Shown: positions 45,316 through 58,865, numbered from the stretch's first letter. The stretch: 64,000 nt of DNA from Silene conica (GCA_029255685.2 CM055312.2:53974202-54038201); one strand, 5' to 3'. Numbers and translations: made by a program. Notes: generated by a model not told the origin, from the letters alone.

Positions 45316-46370
45316 TGATGCGTATTTGGGGTGATAATCAATAAAGATAATCAACAAAAATACGGATGTTGCAGCGGAATAAAAATACTAATAAAATAAT
45401 ACAATCTTGAACGAATAAAGAACGAAAAATAACCAAGAACGAAGAATAATGAATGAATGGTGGACGGACGAACGGCCGGTGGTGGTGACGTGGCTCGCCG
45501 TGGACGGTGGTCAACGGTGGTGGTGAATCTTGGTGTTTCTTGATCTTCTTGAATAAAGATTGTTGATGACGTAATAAGGCACAGCACTTAATACTTGAAA
45601 GATTTGTGAAACGATTTGATGAATGATTTATGATTGTCGATGGATAGGATAATTGATCAAGCTCACACAGATACCCTCTCAATTATTTTGAAGCTCACAC
45701 AGATACTTCGGGTTTTAAAGCTCACAGATACTTTAGATTTGTAAGTAAAACTTAACAAAAAGGTTTTTAATTTATCACTTGAATAATCCTAAAACAAACA
45801 ACTAAGGATGCCTATTTATAGTAAGGTCATCCGTCACAAACTAGAATCGAAATAGGACACAAAATAAGAACCCTACACGGTTCCCAATACTCGGCCAAAC
45901 CGTGTATTCTACTCCTCCTAGGGTTTCTATTTCTATCCTATGGATTAAAGATAATCCTTATTTAATCTAAAAGATAAAATAACAAATAAAAGATCAAGTT
46001 GTAGTAACAAATCCTAACAACTTAATAACAAACTCATAACTAACAAATAACTAACTTTGTAACTACCTTGTAACAACCTTAACAACCTAGTTGTAACAAA
46101 CTAGTAACAAACTTAATTAATTAAATAACAAAACTAATTAAAATAACAAAAAGAATAAAACACAAACCCTAATTAATCTAGGGTTTCGTGCCCTTCATGT
46201 CGCCACTCTTGGTGCGACTTCCAAGGTAGTTTCCCGCTACCTTCCCTTGTTCCTTCAATACGTCTTTCCAAGCTAACTTAAAAATCCGTATCGAACCCAT
46301 ATCGAACATTTTTAATCTTTCCTTGGGTCGTGGGTCACGACCTCGAACCCTTGCTAATGCTCCCGCATCA
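45316..46370 (-). repeat. TR-GAG 5' LTR
   Basis: 1055 bp partner of 42299-43355. It carries the same 64-codon coding tail, here without the upstream gag. Confidence 0.95.
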
Positions 46371-47674
46371 AGTAAGGTAGTACGTAGCAACAAAAGATGT
46401 AGTATATTAGCAACGGTAACTATAACTATGTAGTAGCAGCCTGGCCAGCAACGTAATGCCAGCCAACACCTCTATACGAGAATAACACGCATCAACAGAC
46501 GGTAATAACGACCACGGACAGTAGTAACGCAGTGGCAATAAACAACAGCCGTAATATACGCAGAATGAAGACCCCACACAGAAGTAGTCAATTCCACCAA
46601 TGACACTACAGTAACCCAATGACGGTGGCAGAATAGTGCAGTGAGAGCAACACATACGACGACGACCAGCAGGTCATTAATAGCAGCATACCGAGCAACA
46701 ATGTTTGATTTAATTAGAACAACCCCAACATCAGTAGTTAAACACCAATAGACCCGTCAGACACCAGCGACTACTCCCACAACAGCTGAAACGCAACAGA
46801 AATTCACAATAATACTCAGCAGAAACACGCAGAGCAACCATGACAGCGCATCAGCGACTGTGTAGCAGCGGCTGCAACAGTGCAGTACAGTAGGCGCTAG
46901 TAGTAATAGGTTAGTGCAGTACAACATGTATAATGACAATAGTTATAGTAGAATACAGTAACAACAACGATAATCAACACAACACACATCATACTCCAAC
47001 CTACTACTTCGAACATCACAACTTCAACTCATCTAAAAAACCCATTTTTGATATAAGTCGAGTAACCTATCAAAGTCACCTGTTTTAAGCGATAAAATCG
47101 GTGAATCTATCTTCAATGACTAGAGTTTCGATTCCTGGACCGCTAATATCAGCTCTTATAACACCAAACGTCAACAATGAGTCGAAACAGAGGAAAAAGG
47201 GAACTGGGCAGAATTTCGGCCAACCCAAAACACAAACTGGTTACCTCAAAGTGTCGGCGGCAGTACGAGGAAGACAATGGCGCAAAAATCGTTCGAAATG
47301 GTTGAGAAACGGAGAAATGACGGTGGTTTTAGCGAAAAAGATCGGTATATACAATTGAGGGTTTGAGTTTGTCACTTGAGGAAGAAGACGATGATTGGAA
47401 ATGTTTTTCTTTCTTTTCTTTTATAAGGAATACGGATTTAAATTATGACTCGGTATTGAGTCGGAATTTATCTGAACAACATATGCCAAGTGGAAAATAA
47501 ACTCTTAAGGTTTAATGAACCTCAAAATCAAACTAATACGTTTTTCTTAAAAATTAAGTTTACGAAATAATATAAAATATATTTAAATTCCCACAATTAA
47601 TTTAAAACCATAAAATTTCCGAAATTAAATTTAAATTATTAAAATTACGGATTTCGAAAATACGGGATGTTACA

Positions 47675-47887
47675 TCCGTTCCTTCTTTGTTCTTTCGTAT
47701 CCTTAGCCATGCAATCCACTTGAGGACGGGTTTGACTCAAAATCGACCCGTTTCCGCACAATCTGCAATAATGAACGAAAATACGAAAGTAGACGAAATA
47801 GGAGAAATAATCACCATAAACTCATAATTGAGCTCTGAAATGCGTGTAAAAATAGATGAAAAACATCATAAAATAGACACGCATCAC
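47675..47887 (-). repeat. Truncated LTR start of a gypsy relative
   Basis: On the minus strand it begins TGATGCGTGTCTATTTTATG at 47887. It follows the 11.8-35.8 kb gypsy LTR for about 210 bp with clear divergence, then stops at the neighbouring LTR end (47674). The remainder is not found left of 40883. Confidence 0.8.
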
Positions 47888-50095
47888 CGTACTAATAATT
47901 TTATATTTTTGTAATTAATTTAGTTATTATGTACTAATGTTAAATTAAATGTTATACCCGTGTTTTTTTTATGAATAATTAAACGAGTATAATTGGTTAT
48001 ATGTGTCTCGAAATGCGTGATGGGCTTTGACTCGGGTTATGGTTGTGAGAAACGAAACCCTACCAAACGTAATACCCCCTAGCTAACATACATCGACAAA
48101 CATAAACCCTTTTATATTGACATAACAACCTTGCCTCCCAACTTCGACAAAACACAAAAAAAACTCTAATCTAGCATAGAGAGGCGTGAGATTGAGGAAG
48201 AAAAATAGGCAGCCATCATCGTGATCATCATCAGAGTCATCCTCATCGTAGTAAGTTATGATTTCATTCGTTTTTAGAATTATCGTCAACCTAATACACG
48301 AGTTATAAGTCGTAGAGTTATCATCATCATCACCGTTTATAATTGCTTTTGTTTATTGTTTTGATTTAATAATTAGTACGATGTATGGGTAATAGTAGTA
48401 GGGTGTTTGTAGGTTATTTTGGTGGTTGTAGGGGGTGCGTGGTGACCGGAGCAACACCATAAAGGGCCGCGAGTTTCGTATAGAAACAGGGAAAAACAGG
48501 GAGTCGTGAGATGCGTGTGTTTGAGGGTGTTTTTCAGGTGGTTAGGGTGGTGTCAAGGGCTGGTGGTTACCACAAGGGGAGTCGTGGGTGGGGAGTGGTG
48601 TCGAGGGTAGTGTCAGGTGATGGTTAGGTTGGTGGTAGTGGTGGCTAGAATAGGGTTTTCAGAGAGAGGAAACGCGGGTTTCTGACAGGTTGCAAGCGTT
48701 TATTACAGTGACTATTGGTGGTTACATGGACCATCAATGGCGGGTCTGATTGAGTCAGGGTTTGGGGCTGGTGTCAGGGGATGCGTCATGGTGCGGTGGT
48801 GGCAGCCACCGTGGAGTTGTGGTGGTCCAGGTAGCCTATGGGTGGTCCATGGGGTTGTTTAGTGGCGGTAGAGTGTTGTGGAGGGGGGGGGGGGGGGGGG
48901 GGGGGGGTGGGGGCTGTTTTATGTTATGAGTTTTATTATTATTATTATTAATTATTAATTATTAGAAGTTGTTAAGTTAGTAGATTTATACAATGATTAG
49001 TGGTTTTGTAAAAATATTTTGTGGATCGACTAATTAAGTTAATTGATGTAGTCATGTTTAATACGGTCTCGTTATGCGTAATATATTATTTAAATAATTA
49101 ATTTGAATAATTGATATATTATATTAGTTTGCGTAATTGTATTAGTTAGTAATTACGTATATTATATTGTTAGGTGTTGAGTATGTAGTGAAGTGATCCT
49201 ACTGATTGGATATTAGCTGCGTAATTGGATTAGATTGTTATCCAGGTAGGATATACCTACTCAATCTCGGTTTAATTTGATTATCTTGGTTGGCGTATTA
49301 CATGTAATGTGATGATGGGTTGAATTAATGGTTGATTATTGATATTGGCATTAGATTGTTCTGTTATGCATAATGCCATGAGAGTGTGGATTTATTATCA
49401 GTGACATGAGTACTGCATTCCTATTAGCATGAATGAATAATAAGTATTGTTGCATTCATGAGCATTTGTATATGCATTGTTTACTGATTGGAGATATGGA
49501 GTTGATACTGTTTCATCGATATAAGCCCAGGGTGGTTTTGTCGGACCAGGCCTGGTGTCTTCAGCTTTATGCTAGTGTTCGACGATGGTCGACGTTATTC
49601 TGCCGGGGATCGGTCAGGGTTGGAGTTTCGGGTTGTGATTGGAGTTTTGGTGGTGATTGAGCTCAGTAGTGGCATAACATTTGCATATCATAGTTTATTG
49701 CATATTTATTTATTGTACCTTGATAATTATCCTACTCAACCGCGAGGTTGACAGTGTATTCATGTGCACCTATATGATTCGGTAATGAGGAGTAGAATCT
49801 ACAGGAATGAGACAGAGGAGCTAGGAGTTGGGGAAGGAATGTGAGATGCAGACTTGGACTTGTTTAGCTTATAGATCACATTAGTTTGTTCAGTTCAGAC
49901 TTTATTCAGTTGCTTATGACACAATTTTGTATTTGAGTTTTGACAAGTTGTAATAGACTTTAGTTCCCATTTAAATATAAAGTACTTTGGTTTGTTTTAC
50001 TTTGTTATTCACTACCTCGGACATTCCGAGATGGTAACAGTTCTATTTATTTGAGAATGTGTTGCTAAAGACTCTTAAATAAATGGTGGTGTTAC
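47888..50095 (+). repeat. Gypsy-type LTR sequence, plus orientation
   Basis: It ends AATGGTGGTGTTACA at 50095. Its last 70 bp match, in opposite orientation, the LTR end at 40883. G-rich GGTGGT stretches and an AAT-type microsatellite precede it. The start is not defined. No gene is supported. Confidence 0.6.
48883..48907 (+). repeat. 25-bp poly-G run
   Basis: An uninterrupted run of 25 G followed by T and five more G. Confidence 0.95.
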
Positions 50096-50882
50096 ATTAA
50101 GTTACTAGCTTAAATAGACCATGCTAAATTTCAACCTATAGCTAGCAATTAAAGTTTCTAATAAAAAATAATTATATTAAAAAAATTCAAATTTTTGTTT
50201 TATGTGGGTTCATTTAAGTCAGGTTGAAATCATTGTATGCAATTGTTGCTTAAAATAATGTAGCTTAGAAAATTTAATGTGCCAACTCAAGGTATTAGTG
50301 CATTAACTCACCATTATACTTACTCTAATACTTTACGCCAAACCCATTACTCTTTTTGGTTAGAATATGGGGATATTAATTTAGCCATAAATATACCAAA
50401 TCTTCTCATAGATGATATAGTTATATCAGTAGATCTTCTAAGAGACCGCCTTTTAATAAGTTTATTGAGATATTATTGCACAAATTTAAGAAAAAGTGAT
50501 ACTAAAGGTAATATAATATGTACAAATCATGATTAAAGATAAAATGAATACATTTATTATGTAAATAAGTACGAAATTATTACGGTACGATCAATGACAA
50601 AAGTGTACAAAATAATAGTCTTTCAATAATTTATTGAAAGACCGCCCCTCTCAAGTTTGAATGTAGTTATATACTTGAAAAACTCAATACCCATAAGCTA
50701 TTAAAAATTTATGCTCACAAATTCAACAATTGTCAAAATTCATAGCAAATGTTAACTCACGTATGTTTGTATTTAATTTATATTATTTAAAGCATTATGC
50801 ATAAAAAAAAATGTAAATGACACAACATTATAAGTCTAAGGATGATAATAGGTCGGATTAGGACTAGGTCTAACATAGATAC
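50096..50882. other. Unassigned AT-rich sequence
   Basis: An 85-codon plus-strand frame at 50279-50536 has no recognisable motif, and the surrounding composition is AT-rich. Nothing else is seen. Confidence 0.4.
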
Positions 50883-51326
50883 TGTAATACCTCAAAAATT
50901 CGTTTATGTTATCTATGTTAATTAGTCTAGTCAATAGCGTTTTCTTTTAAACGGTTTCGCTACTAGATTTATATTGCTCAAGTAATATTGAATTGTGTTG
51001 TTATGGGGGTTCGAACTCGTGACCATGGGACAAACAGATGGGCCTCGATGTGTGTGTTTCATGCAGCCCACACTTAAACTTATTCCTCAACATTCACACC
51101 CCCATCCCTGCCGTCACTTTTATAAAGAGAAACACCTAACCCTAGTTCACCCTAATCCTCACACAAACACTCACATACACAGCCGACATAGCAAGGAGTC
51201 GATAGGTGGTACTCACGATGGTCACAAGGCGGTCTAGGGGTGGTCGAAATCAGTAAGAAGTAGGTATGACAACATGTTCTTCCTCTTGCTGCGTTTTCGG
51301 TAGTTGTTTCATATGTGTAAATCGTG

Positions 51327-52812
51327 TGAAGAGTCTATTGATATAATATACTCAAGAAGGGGGGGGGGGTTGAATTGAGTATGCCTTCTTTTTAAAATCT
51401 TCTTCGTGTATGTGTAGTTGTATGATGATCGTTGAGTAGAGCAATAATAAAGTAGAGACAAGATATTTTTGAAGTGGTTCAGTCTCACACTCTGAGACCT
51501 ACGTCCACTATTCTCGATTAATAAAATTAGTACCAACTCTGGATTACAATTTTATCAACCCTACTCGTGCGACTTTGATGTTAGTCACAACTCAATCTAG
51601 ATACCGTTAAATATCTAGCTACAACAAATACCGTTAAATATTTGTCTTACAACGAGTACCGCTAAATACTCAATCTATCTTACGTGAATAAGATAAAGTC
51701 TTCAATGTTTTCTTGGTGTCACAATCTTGAATGAATAAGATCAATGCTTGAGCACTTGAATCTTGAATCGGATTTGACAATGAAAAGCTCGAATATGAAG
51801 AACAAGGATCGGCGGTTTCTCTCTCTCGATTTGCGTGAATATGTGTGTTGTATTTCGTGTAGATCAATGTGTCATAGGTAGTTTATTTATATAGAATATG
51901 TATCTAGGTAATTCAAACCCTAGATGATTTAGGAATATTACTTAAACTAGAATACTAGTCTTTTAGTAATACTACCTTAAATCTAATCTTAATATATTTA
52001 GGAAAGATATAATAAAATACTATAGGTATTATATAAGGAATCAATTTCCTAATTCATATTTAGGAAAGATCTTTATATAATAAACAATTAGTATTCTTAT
52101 TAAATCAACTTCCTAAATCATGTCAAAGATAATAAAATATATTACCATAATATAATCTTAATTTATTTAGGACATTAAATAAATACATAATATTTATTTA
52201 AGCAAGTCCTACACGATTTTGGTAATGTGACATATCACACGATTTCCAAAATCGAAACAAACTATATTTAGATTATATATTTGACAAATAAAATCATATA
52301 AAAATCTTTAGTTTATTTTAGTAATAAATAATTATCTCATAAGATATTTATTTATTTCTTATTTAACCAAAAGATATTTTATATAATCCTATTAAGATTA
52401 ACAATTCCATATTTAAATAGAATACCATTTAAACACTAATTCACACGACACAAATAAGGAAACCAATGTTTCAACTTAACCACATATATATTTCGATCAT
52501 TTCTTCATAATGTAGAGGTATAGCTACGAGCTATAACTTGAATCAAACTTGTACTAAAGTTATAGTTGATAATTATAACTTTACTTCTTTATGCGCGCTT
52601 GTGATCTTCTATCAATCTTCGATATAGTCAACTCATTGACTAATATGCTTGAATCTTTTATACTTGATTGATTAGATCTTGTTACTAAATTTCTGTACAC
52701 TTAGCACACGATTATACATACGAGTATATAATATATAAATAACTAGACTTGTCATTATCAAAACATAAACATATATACTATATATATATATATTTGAATA
52801 TATGGTTCAACA
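51327..52812 (-). repeat. Sirevirus 3' LTR
   Basis: Direct repeat of 61284-62765, with TG...CA ends. It is AT-rich, with a TA microsatellite near its inner edge. Confidence 0.95.
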
Positions 52813-53024
52813 AATTCCCCCTTTTTGATGATGGCAAGTCTCTCTTAGATTTCGTGTCTAAGTGTATGTTCCCCCTCAATATAATAATGGTCATTCATAG
52901 CAAAGATCCACTTAGGGTTTTTATCTTCTATCTATCCCATATCCTTTAAGAACCCTAAGAGACAATGAATTACGACAAGGAGCAAGCTTAGGCAAATTCT
53001 AATCTAAGTCGCATTTTTCCCCCT
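52813..53024 (-). other. Sirevirus polypurine tract and repeats of it
   Basis: The main tract (52813-52826, AAAAGGGGGAATT on the minus strand) abuts the LTR. Two further GGGGGA-type tracts lie at about 52869-52877 and 53014-53024. Multiple tracts are characteristic of the genus. Confidence 0.8.
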
Positions 53025-53494
53025 CTTGACATCATCGAAAAGATGAGAACAAAGACATAAAACGACTAGAATAATATACGGACAAAGCATAAGCAAGCAT
53101 ATAAACGAGTCGAAATGATATGAACATAGAAAATATCACATAACCACATACTGAATGTTAAAAATATACACAATCAATCCGAAATAGTAAGCCAATGGGC
53201 CGAATGAAATTAGGCGAGTGAAAAAAAAATGGGCCGGCTTAGGGATAAGTTCCTGCAAAAGATAACAAATCTAGATGGGCCAAAATTAGGTAATGTCAAA
53301 TGGGCCACATCAAAACAATAACAGGGCTAAAAGTCGGAGATCCGAAGAAGCAAAAGGGAATAGGCTTCGGATTCCTTAATGGGCTGGGATAGGAATTGGG
53401 CCACAATCAAAATAAGAGTCTTATAAGTCCACCACCGGACTTATCCAAAAACAACAACAACATGATTGCTGAAAACAGAGACGAAGGAAGAGGA

Positions 53495-55031
53495 TCAAGA
53501 ACGAGAGCTTGAACCCGGAGTTTTGGCATATGGGTTCACATAATCGGGTCGGGTGCGATACTCAAGCGACTCCAGCCTATCCAAACAACTTGCTACGTTT
53601 CTTCCCTGAGCATTTAACGCGATTTCAAAGTTGAGCACTTTGAGAGATAGTGCTTTGACGGCCTCGAGAGCTTGAGAAGCATCTTCCCTTAATAACCCAT
53701 GCTCCTTAACCATGGCTCCTCCCTGAGTCGTAATGAAGGAAAGTCGATCACTAATGCTCATTAATTCCGAGCACACAACTGATACCTCTGAGCCAATTTT
53801 AACTAGATGTTTATCAACCTTGGTCATCCATTCGTGCACATTAGTCTCAAAATCACGTCCTCTCTTCTTCCCATTACTCCCTGCCTCACCAGAACACCTC
53901 TGCCCTTCACACAAATCAATGACCCTATCCATTTTTGCCTCAAGATTGGCAAAGAGAGGGGATGGAGTCGAAGCAGCTTCCTGACCAACAGCCTTTCCAA
54001 ACGAAAGATTGGTACCATCAAAGAAAATACCCATTAACTTCAACAAACGATCACACATAGCGTCTTTTGACTTAATTCCGAAACTAGCATTATCAACAAC
54101 ACCCTTTTTGAGCATTAATTCGGATACCCACATTCCATATGGGATGTCGATAGTAGAACAAAATTTCTCTTTAACAAGCACATTTGAAACTTGACAGATT
54201 TTATGGCAAAGAAGAGATGCCAAATCCACTTTCTGTCCCTCCAACCAGCTATACAGTACTATGGCCTCAATGCTAGCAAGCTTATCCCGACCACCCCGAC
54301 GAGGTAAAATAGTATTCCATAAAAAGTTCAAGAAGAACTTCAATTTTGGGTTAAAATTGACAGTGAGCAAAGGGGAAACCTCAGTGGCATCGTCATCGAA
54401 ATATTTTTTAATCACCAATTTCTGATCTTTAGTAACTTCACTCCATTCCTTTCTTGGGTCAAGAACTAACCCGTCTTGATCAAGCTTAAAGGTTTCACAA
54501 ATATCCGACTTAGTCACAACAAAGTCTTGACCATTCACAACACCCTTAATACCATCATCACAAGGTTTAACAGAGGCAAAGAATTTGAACTAATTCTATC
54601 GGAAACAACAAACCCGAGAATTCACTTATATATTCCCATCCTTGATACGTGAGAAAATCTTTAAAGAAACGTAAAGATTTGGAACCACTGACCCACGACT
54701 TAGGATAAAACCGACCCGCATGAATGGCGTAAGGTAAAACGCGTTCAATTAACGTACCTTCTTGTTTGGTCATGCGCACTTTCTCAAGACCCTCCCTAGT
54801 AGCTTCGAGTGAATATTCGGAAAACAGGGGACGCGAATGCCGAGAAGGAGAACTCATTTCATGCATGTCATCAGGAATGGAAGGAGATGAACGGTTGAGT
54901 TTTCGTCTTTTGCCTTTGTCAGATGGTGGTGCAGCGGTGGCTATGGGTGTTGGAGACGGTGGGGGTGACGAAGTTGGAGAGGGAGGTGAAGGTTTCTTTT
55001 GTTGTGAACGGGTGGCGCGTGAGGGAGGCAT
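53495..55031 (-). pseudogene. Sirevirus third ORF (env-like position), one frameshift
   Basis: Two frames, 55031-54567 (154 codons) and 54538-53495 (347 codons), lie downstream of pol on the same strand. The first begins with a Pro/Ser-rich basic stretch (KKPSPPSPTSSPPPSPTP). The pair reads as one protein interrupted by a 1-bp shift near 54583-54595. The middle resembles the putative plant transposon protein domain found in Sirevirus and Athila extra ORFs. The C-terminal third is helical and probably coiled-coil (around SQALEAVKALSLKVLNFEIA). I see no clear signal peptide or membrane segment, so an envelope role is not supported by sequence. Function is unknown. Confidence 0.75.
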
Positions 55032-55560
55032 GTTTGGTTGAAACGGTGGTGTTGGGTTTGGTTTTGGTGAGTTTTGTGTCGGAGGTTCTTATGGTGGTTT
55101 GGGTTTTTTGAGGATTTTTATGGAGGTTTGGAGTAATAATGGAGGATGGTAAATGTGAGTTGAGAGAGTGAGTGGTGGTAAGTTTGGTTGGGTTAATTAT
55201 TGAGGTGGGGTGAAAGTCAAAACCTAGGGAAATAGGTTGGGGTACGTGGCAGTGGGGACCGACACACACAGTTTGTGTGTTGTGTTGAGGTAAGTGTTAT
55301 AGTTTTATTTGTAATATTTGCTTATTATTATTTTGTATATATTAAAATATGTATGTTGTGAGATAGTTATAATATGTGACGTAATATTATTGTGAGATCG
55401 ATTGTGTACACATTCATATGTAAATCATATAATATAACTATAATCACAAAATTTAACATCGAATATATACATACACATGCAGCGGAGTATACGGACACAG
55501 TCATATAATCTCATCTAAACCATAGTCAATCATTGGGTTATTTTTGCTTTTAAGATTTGA
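55032..55560 (-). other. Spacer between pol and third ORF
   Basis: Non-coding. Its GT/GA-rich half next to the third ORF could be an internal promoter or splice region, but no motif is decisive. Confidence 0.4.
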
Positions 55561-58500
55561 TTAGGTGCCACCGATTAAACCAATTTCCAATCGCAAAGTC
55601 TCAAAGCGTTCTCTAGCCAATGGTTTAGTGAAGATATCTGCCCACTGTTTTTCCGTACTACAAAATTCCAATTTTATATTTTTCTTTTCAACATGGTCTC
55701 TAAGAAAGTGATGTCTAATTTCAATATGTTTGGTCCTCGAGTGCTGGGCTGGGTTTTTAGATATAATTATGGCACTCGTATTATCACATAATATAGGCAC
55801 ACATCCAACATCAACACCATAATCATGTAACTGTTGCTTTAACCATAAAAGTTGAGAACATACCAGTGCGGCTGCAATATATTCTGCTTCAGCAGTTGAG
55901 AGAGCGACAGAATTTTGTTTCTTGGATCCCCAAGATATAATACAAGGACCTACAAAGGTAGCAAGTCCGGAGGTACTTTTTCTGTCTAAAGAACATCCTG
56001 CATAATCCGCATCTGAATATCCTACTAAATTAAAGTTACAGTCCATAGGATACCATAGATATAATTTTGAGGTTCCGATTAGGTATCTTAAAATTCTCTT
56101 AACTGCAATCATGTGTGATTCTTTTGGTGCAGATTGGAATCTCGCACAAACACAGACACTAAACATTATATCTGGACGACTTGCTGTAAGATAAAGAAGT
56201 GAGCCAATCATACCTCGGTAAGTTGTTTCGTCTACAGACTTACCATCTTCGTCTTTGGTTAGCTTCTTATCTGTGACCATTGGAGTAGGCATTGCATGAG
56301 AGGTTTCCATTCCAAATTTCTTTAGTAACTCTTTGACGTATTTTTGTTGATGAACTTTGATTCCTTCTTCAGTTTGTTGTATTTGAAGTCCAAGGAAGAA
56401 TTTTAGTTCTCCCATCATACTCATCTCGAACTCAGAAGTCATCAACTCAGAGAAGTACTTGCACAACTTTTTATTAGTTGAGCCAAAAATAATATCATCA
56501 ACATAGATCTGAACAACTAGTAGATCTGAGTTTTCGCTTTTAAGAAATAGGGTTTTATCCACAGATCCTCTCTTGAATCCACTCTCCAATAGAAACTTTG
56601 ATAATCTGTCGTACCATGCCCTAGGTGCTTGTTTCAGACCATATAGTGCTTTGTCCAATTTGAATACATGATCCTTGAGTTTGCTGTCAGGAAATCCAGG
56701 AGGTTGTTCAACAAATACTTCCTCTTGGAGATAGCCATTAAGAAATGCAGTCTTAACGTCCATCTGAAAAAGCTTCATTCCCTTGTGTGCTGCAAATGCA
56801 ATGAGTAGTCTTATTGCCTCAAGACGAGCAACAGGAGCAAAGGTTTCGTCATAATCGATCCCTTCCTGTTGGTTGTATCCTTGAACTACCAATCTGGCCT
56901 TGTTTCGCACAATGACTCCAGTGTCATCCAATTTGTTTCTGAATACCCATCTAGTTCCAATGACAGTTCTGTCCTTAGGTCGAGGAACAAGATGCCAAAC
57001 TTTGTTTCTTTCAAATTGCTGGAGTTCTTCTTGCATGGCAACTATCCAGTCTGGTTCTGCGAGAGCTTCCTTGATATTTGAAGGTTCAATAGTGGAGAGA
57101 AAGGAGTAGAATGAGCAAAAGTTATTTAAGCTCCTTCGAGTTTGAACTCCATCTGTCAGGCTTCCTATTACATTATCCAAAGGATGAGAGCCTTTATATC
57201 TCCAGTTCCTTGATTGATCATTTGCATTCCCTGAACTTGATTCGGGATCTTGACTTGTTCCCCCTGAATCCAAACCTGGGTTTATAGTAGGGTCAGGTAT
57301 AACTCTGGCCTCTTCCCTTTGGTTTTGATTCAAAGTTACAGTTTCATTAGCTGTAACTCTGGGTTCCAAGTCATTGGTTTGAGAGTTATCTACAGTATCA
57401 TCAACTGTAGTTTCATCTCTCGCACCATTTTCTCCCAAGTTGAGTTCATCATGAATTCCTTGAGGTTCTCCTTCTTCAATTTCCATTTCAGGAGGATCTT
57501 CCCTTGATAACCTGAAATCAGGTTCGTCTAGGTTTTCCTCTATATCCTGTAATGGCTTATCGAAGGCATTATTCTCATCAAAGATAACATGAATACTTTC
57601 CTCTATGCATAAAGTACGTTTGTTAAAAACTTTGTAGGCTTTACTATGATCTGAGTATCCTATAAAGATTGCTTCATCACTTCTAGGGTCGAATTTGCTT
57701 AATCTGTTTTTACCATTGTTGTGAACAAAGCATTTACTACCAAAGCATCTTAAATGAGATATGTTTGGTTTACGACCTCGAAGAAGTTCATAAGGAGTCT
57801 TTTTAAGGATAGGTCTAATCATAGCACGGTTATGAATATAGCAAGCTGTACTAATAGCCTCAGCCCAAAAGTTTCTAGGTAGGCCACTACAAAGAAGCAT
57901 TGTTCGAGCCATGTCTTCTAGGGTTCTGTTCATTCGTTCTACGACTCCATTTTGTTGTGGGGTTCTAGGGGCCGAGAAGTTATGACCAACACCATTGGTT
58001 TTGCAGAATTCAATAAAGGCATGATTGTCGAACTCAGTTCCATGGTCAGTACGGATTGTTACTAGGTTTGATTTATATTTGTTTTGGACAAGTTTCATGA
58101 GACTAACAAATTCATCGAATGTTTCGTCTTTAGAATGAAGAAAGATTGGCCAAACAAATCTAGAGTAATCATCAACTAGAACGAAAACGTACCTGGAACC
58201 ACCTCTGCTTCTTACCTTCATAGGGCCACATAGATCCATGTGTACTAGTTCAAGAGCTTGTTCTGTGCTTACCACTCTTTTTGGCTTAAAGGATGATCTG
58301 ACGTGTTTACATCGTGCACATGTGTCACACATCTTTTCTTGATCAAATTTGATCTTTGGAAGACCTTCGACCAAGTCCCATCTTTTCAGCTTACTTAGAA
58401 TAGGTGAGCTAATATGACCAAATCTCTTGTGCCATAGACATGGATCATCTAACGTAACTTTCATGCATGATAGAGAATCAGTAGGTACAACATTTAAATC

Positions 58501-58857
58501 AATCATATAAACATTTTTCATCCTGTGACCTTCAAGTATTACTTTACTGGTGCCTTCTAAGATTATACGACATATATCTGAATGGAAAACTACTTTGTTT
58601 CCTTTGTCACACAATTGAGATATACTAATAAGATTGTGTTTGAGACCACTTACAAGGTATACATCATTTATAGCATGAGAAGATGAGATACCTATCTTAC
58701 CAATTCCGATGATCTTTCCCTTTTTGTTATCACCGAATGTGACTTTACCTCCGTCAAAAGGTTTTAGGGTTTGGAATAGGTTTACGTCGCCTGTCATATG
58801 TCTTGAGCATCCACTGTCGAGATACCATAGGTTATTTTCCTTGGCGACAATCTGCAC
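55561..58857 (-). CDS. Sirevirus pol: protease, integrase, RT, RNase H
   Basis: A 1098-codon open frame. Protease [15 protein letters not shown] (about residues 11-25). Integrase with zinc finger ([18 protein letters not shown]) and core ([44 protein letters not shown]; about 140-400). Reverse transcriptase ([34 protein letters not shown]; about 620-850). RNase H ([49 protein letters not shown]; about 950-1080). Catalytic residues look intact. In the element it follows gag after a change of frame at 58857-58866, so expression would need a shift, splice or bypass. It makes cDNA and inserts it in the genome. Confidence 0.95.
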   Translation of the reverse strand: MQIVAKENNLWYLDSGCSRHMTGDVNLFQTLKPFDGGKVTFGDNKKGKIIGIGKIGISSSHAINDVYLVSGLKHNLISISQLCDKGNKVVFHSDICRIILEGTSKVILEGHRMKNVYMIDLNVVPTDSLSCMKVTLDDPCLWHKRFGHISSPILSKLKRWDLVEGLPKIKFDQEKMCDTCARCKHVRSSFKPKRVVSTEQALELVHMDLCGPMKVRSRGGSRYVFVLVDDYSRFVWPIFLHSKDETFDEFVSLMKLVQNKYKSNLVTIRTDHGTEFDNHAFIEFCKTNGVGHNFSAPRTPQQNGVVERMNRTLEDMARTMLLCSGLPRNFWAEAISTACYIHNRAMIRPILKKTPYELLRGRKPNISHLRCFGSKCFVHNNGKNRLSKFDPRSDEAIFIGYSDHSKAYKVFNKRTLCIEESIHVIFDENNAFDKPLQDIEENLDEPDFRLSREDPPEMEIEEGEPQGIHDELNLGENGARDETTVDDTVDNSQTNDLEPRVTANETVTLNQNQREEARVIPDPTINPGLDSGGTSQDPESSSGNANDQSRNWRYKGSHPLDNVIGSLTDGVQTRRSLNNFCSFYSFLSTIEPSNIKEALAEPDWIVAMQEELQQFERNKVWHLVPRPKDRTVIGTRWVFRNKLDDTGVIVRNKARLVVQGYNQQEGIDYDETFAPVARLEAIRLLIAFAAHKGMKLFQMDVKTAFLNGYLQEEVFVEQPPGFPDSKLKDHVFKLDKALYGLKQAPRAWYDRLSKFLLESGFKRGSVDKTLFLKSENSDLLVVQIYVDDIIFGSTNKKLCKYFSELMTSEFEMSMMGELKFFLGLQIQQTEEGIKVHQQKYVKELLKKFGMETSHAMPTPMVTDKKLTKDEDGKSVDETTYRGMIGSLLYLTASRPDIMFSVCVCARFQSAPKESHMIAVKRILRYLIGTSKLYLWYPMDCNFNLVGYSDADYAGCSLDRKSTSGLATFVGPCIISWGSKKQNSVALSTAEAEYIAAALVCSQLLWLKQQLHDYGVDVGCVPILCDNTSAIIISKNPAQHSRTKHIEIRHHFLRDHVEKKNIKLEFCSTEKQWADIFTKPLARERFETLRLEIGLIGGT

Positions 58858-58865
58858 AAATAATT

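Larger units (their letters stand above)
42299..46370 (-). mobile_element. Young non-autonomous gypsy (TR-GAG type), 4.07 kb
   Basis: Direct LTRs 42299-43355 and 45316-46370 differ, as far as I can see, only by a 2-bp deletion. The target duplication is AGTAA (42294-42298 and 46371-46375). A tRNA-iMet-type primer site lies beside the right LTR. The single frame encodes gag and protease only. Intact ends, target duplication, near-identical LTRs and an open frame indicate a very recent insertion. Confidence 0.96.
40883..47674 (-). mobile_element. Gypsy-type LTR (minus), split by a hAT MITE and a TR-GAG element
   Basis: Read on the minus strand it starts TGTAACATCCCG at 47674 and ends GGGGGTGTTACA at 40883. 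Without its two insertions it is about 2.2 kb. Its last 70 bp match the end of the plus-strand LTR at 50095. No internal element sequence and no matching target duplication are seen (AGCCA left, TCCGT right), so it is a solo or rearranged LTR. 46376-47674 is its U3-side sequence; a short frame at 47101-47358 has no recognisable product. Confidence 0.75.

Noticed and set aside
40883..50095. A 9.2-kb fold-back transposon with matching inverted ends
   Set aside because: The inverted matches are ends of two separate LTRs in opposite orientation. The element starts lie inside (47674), and no common target duplication is present.
50279..50536. 85-codon frame in the unassigned stretch
   Set aside because: No motif, AT-rich, no supporting context. 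Length is within chance expectation.
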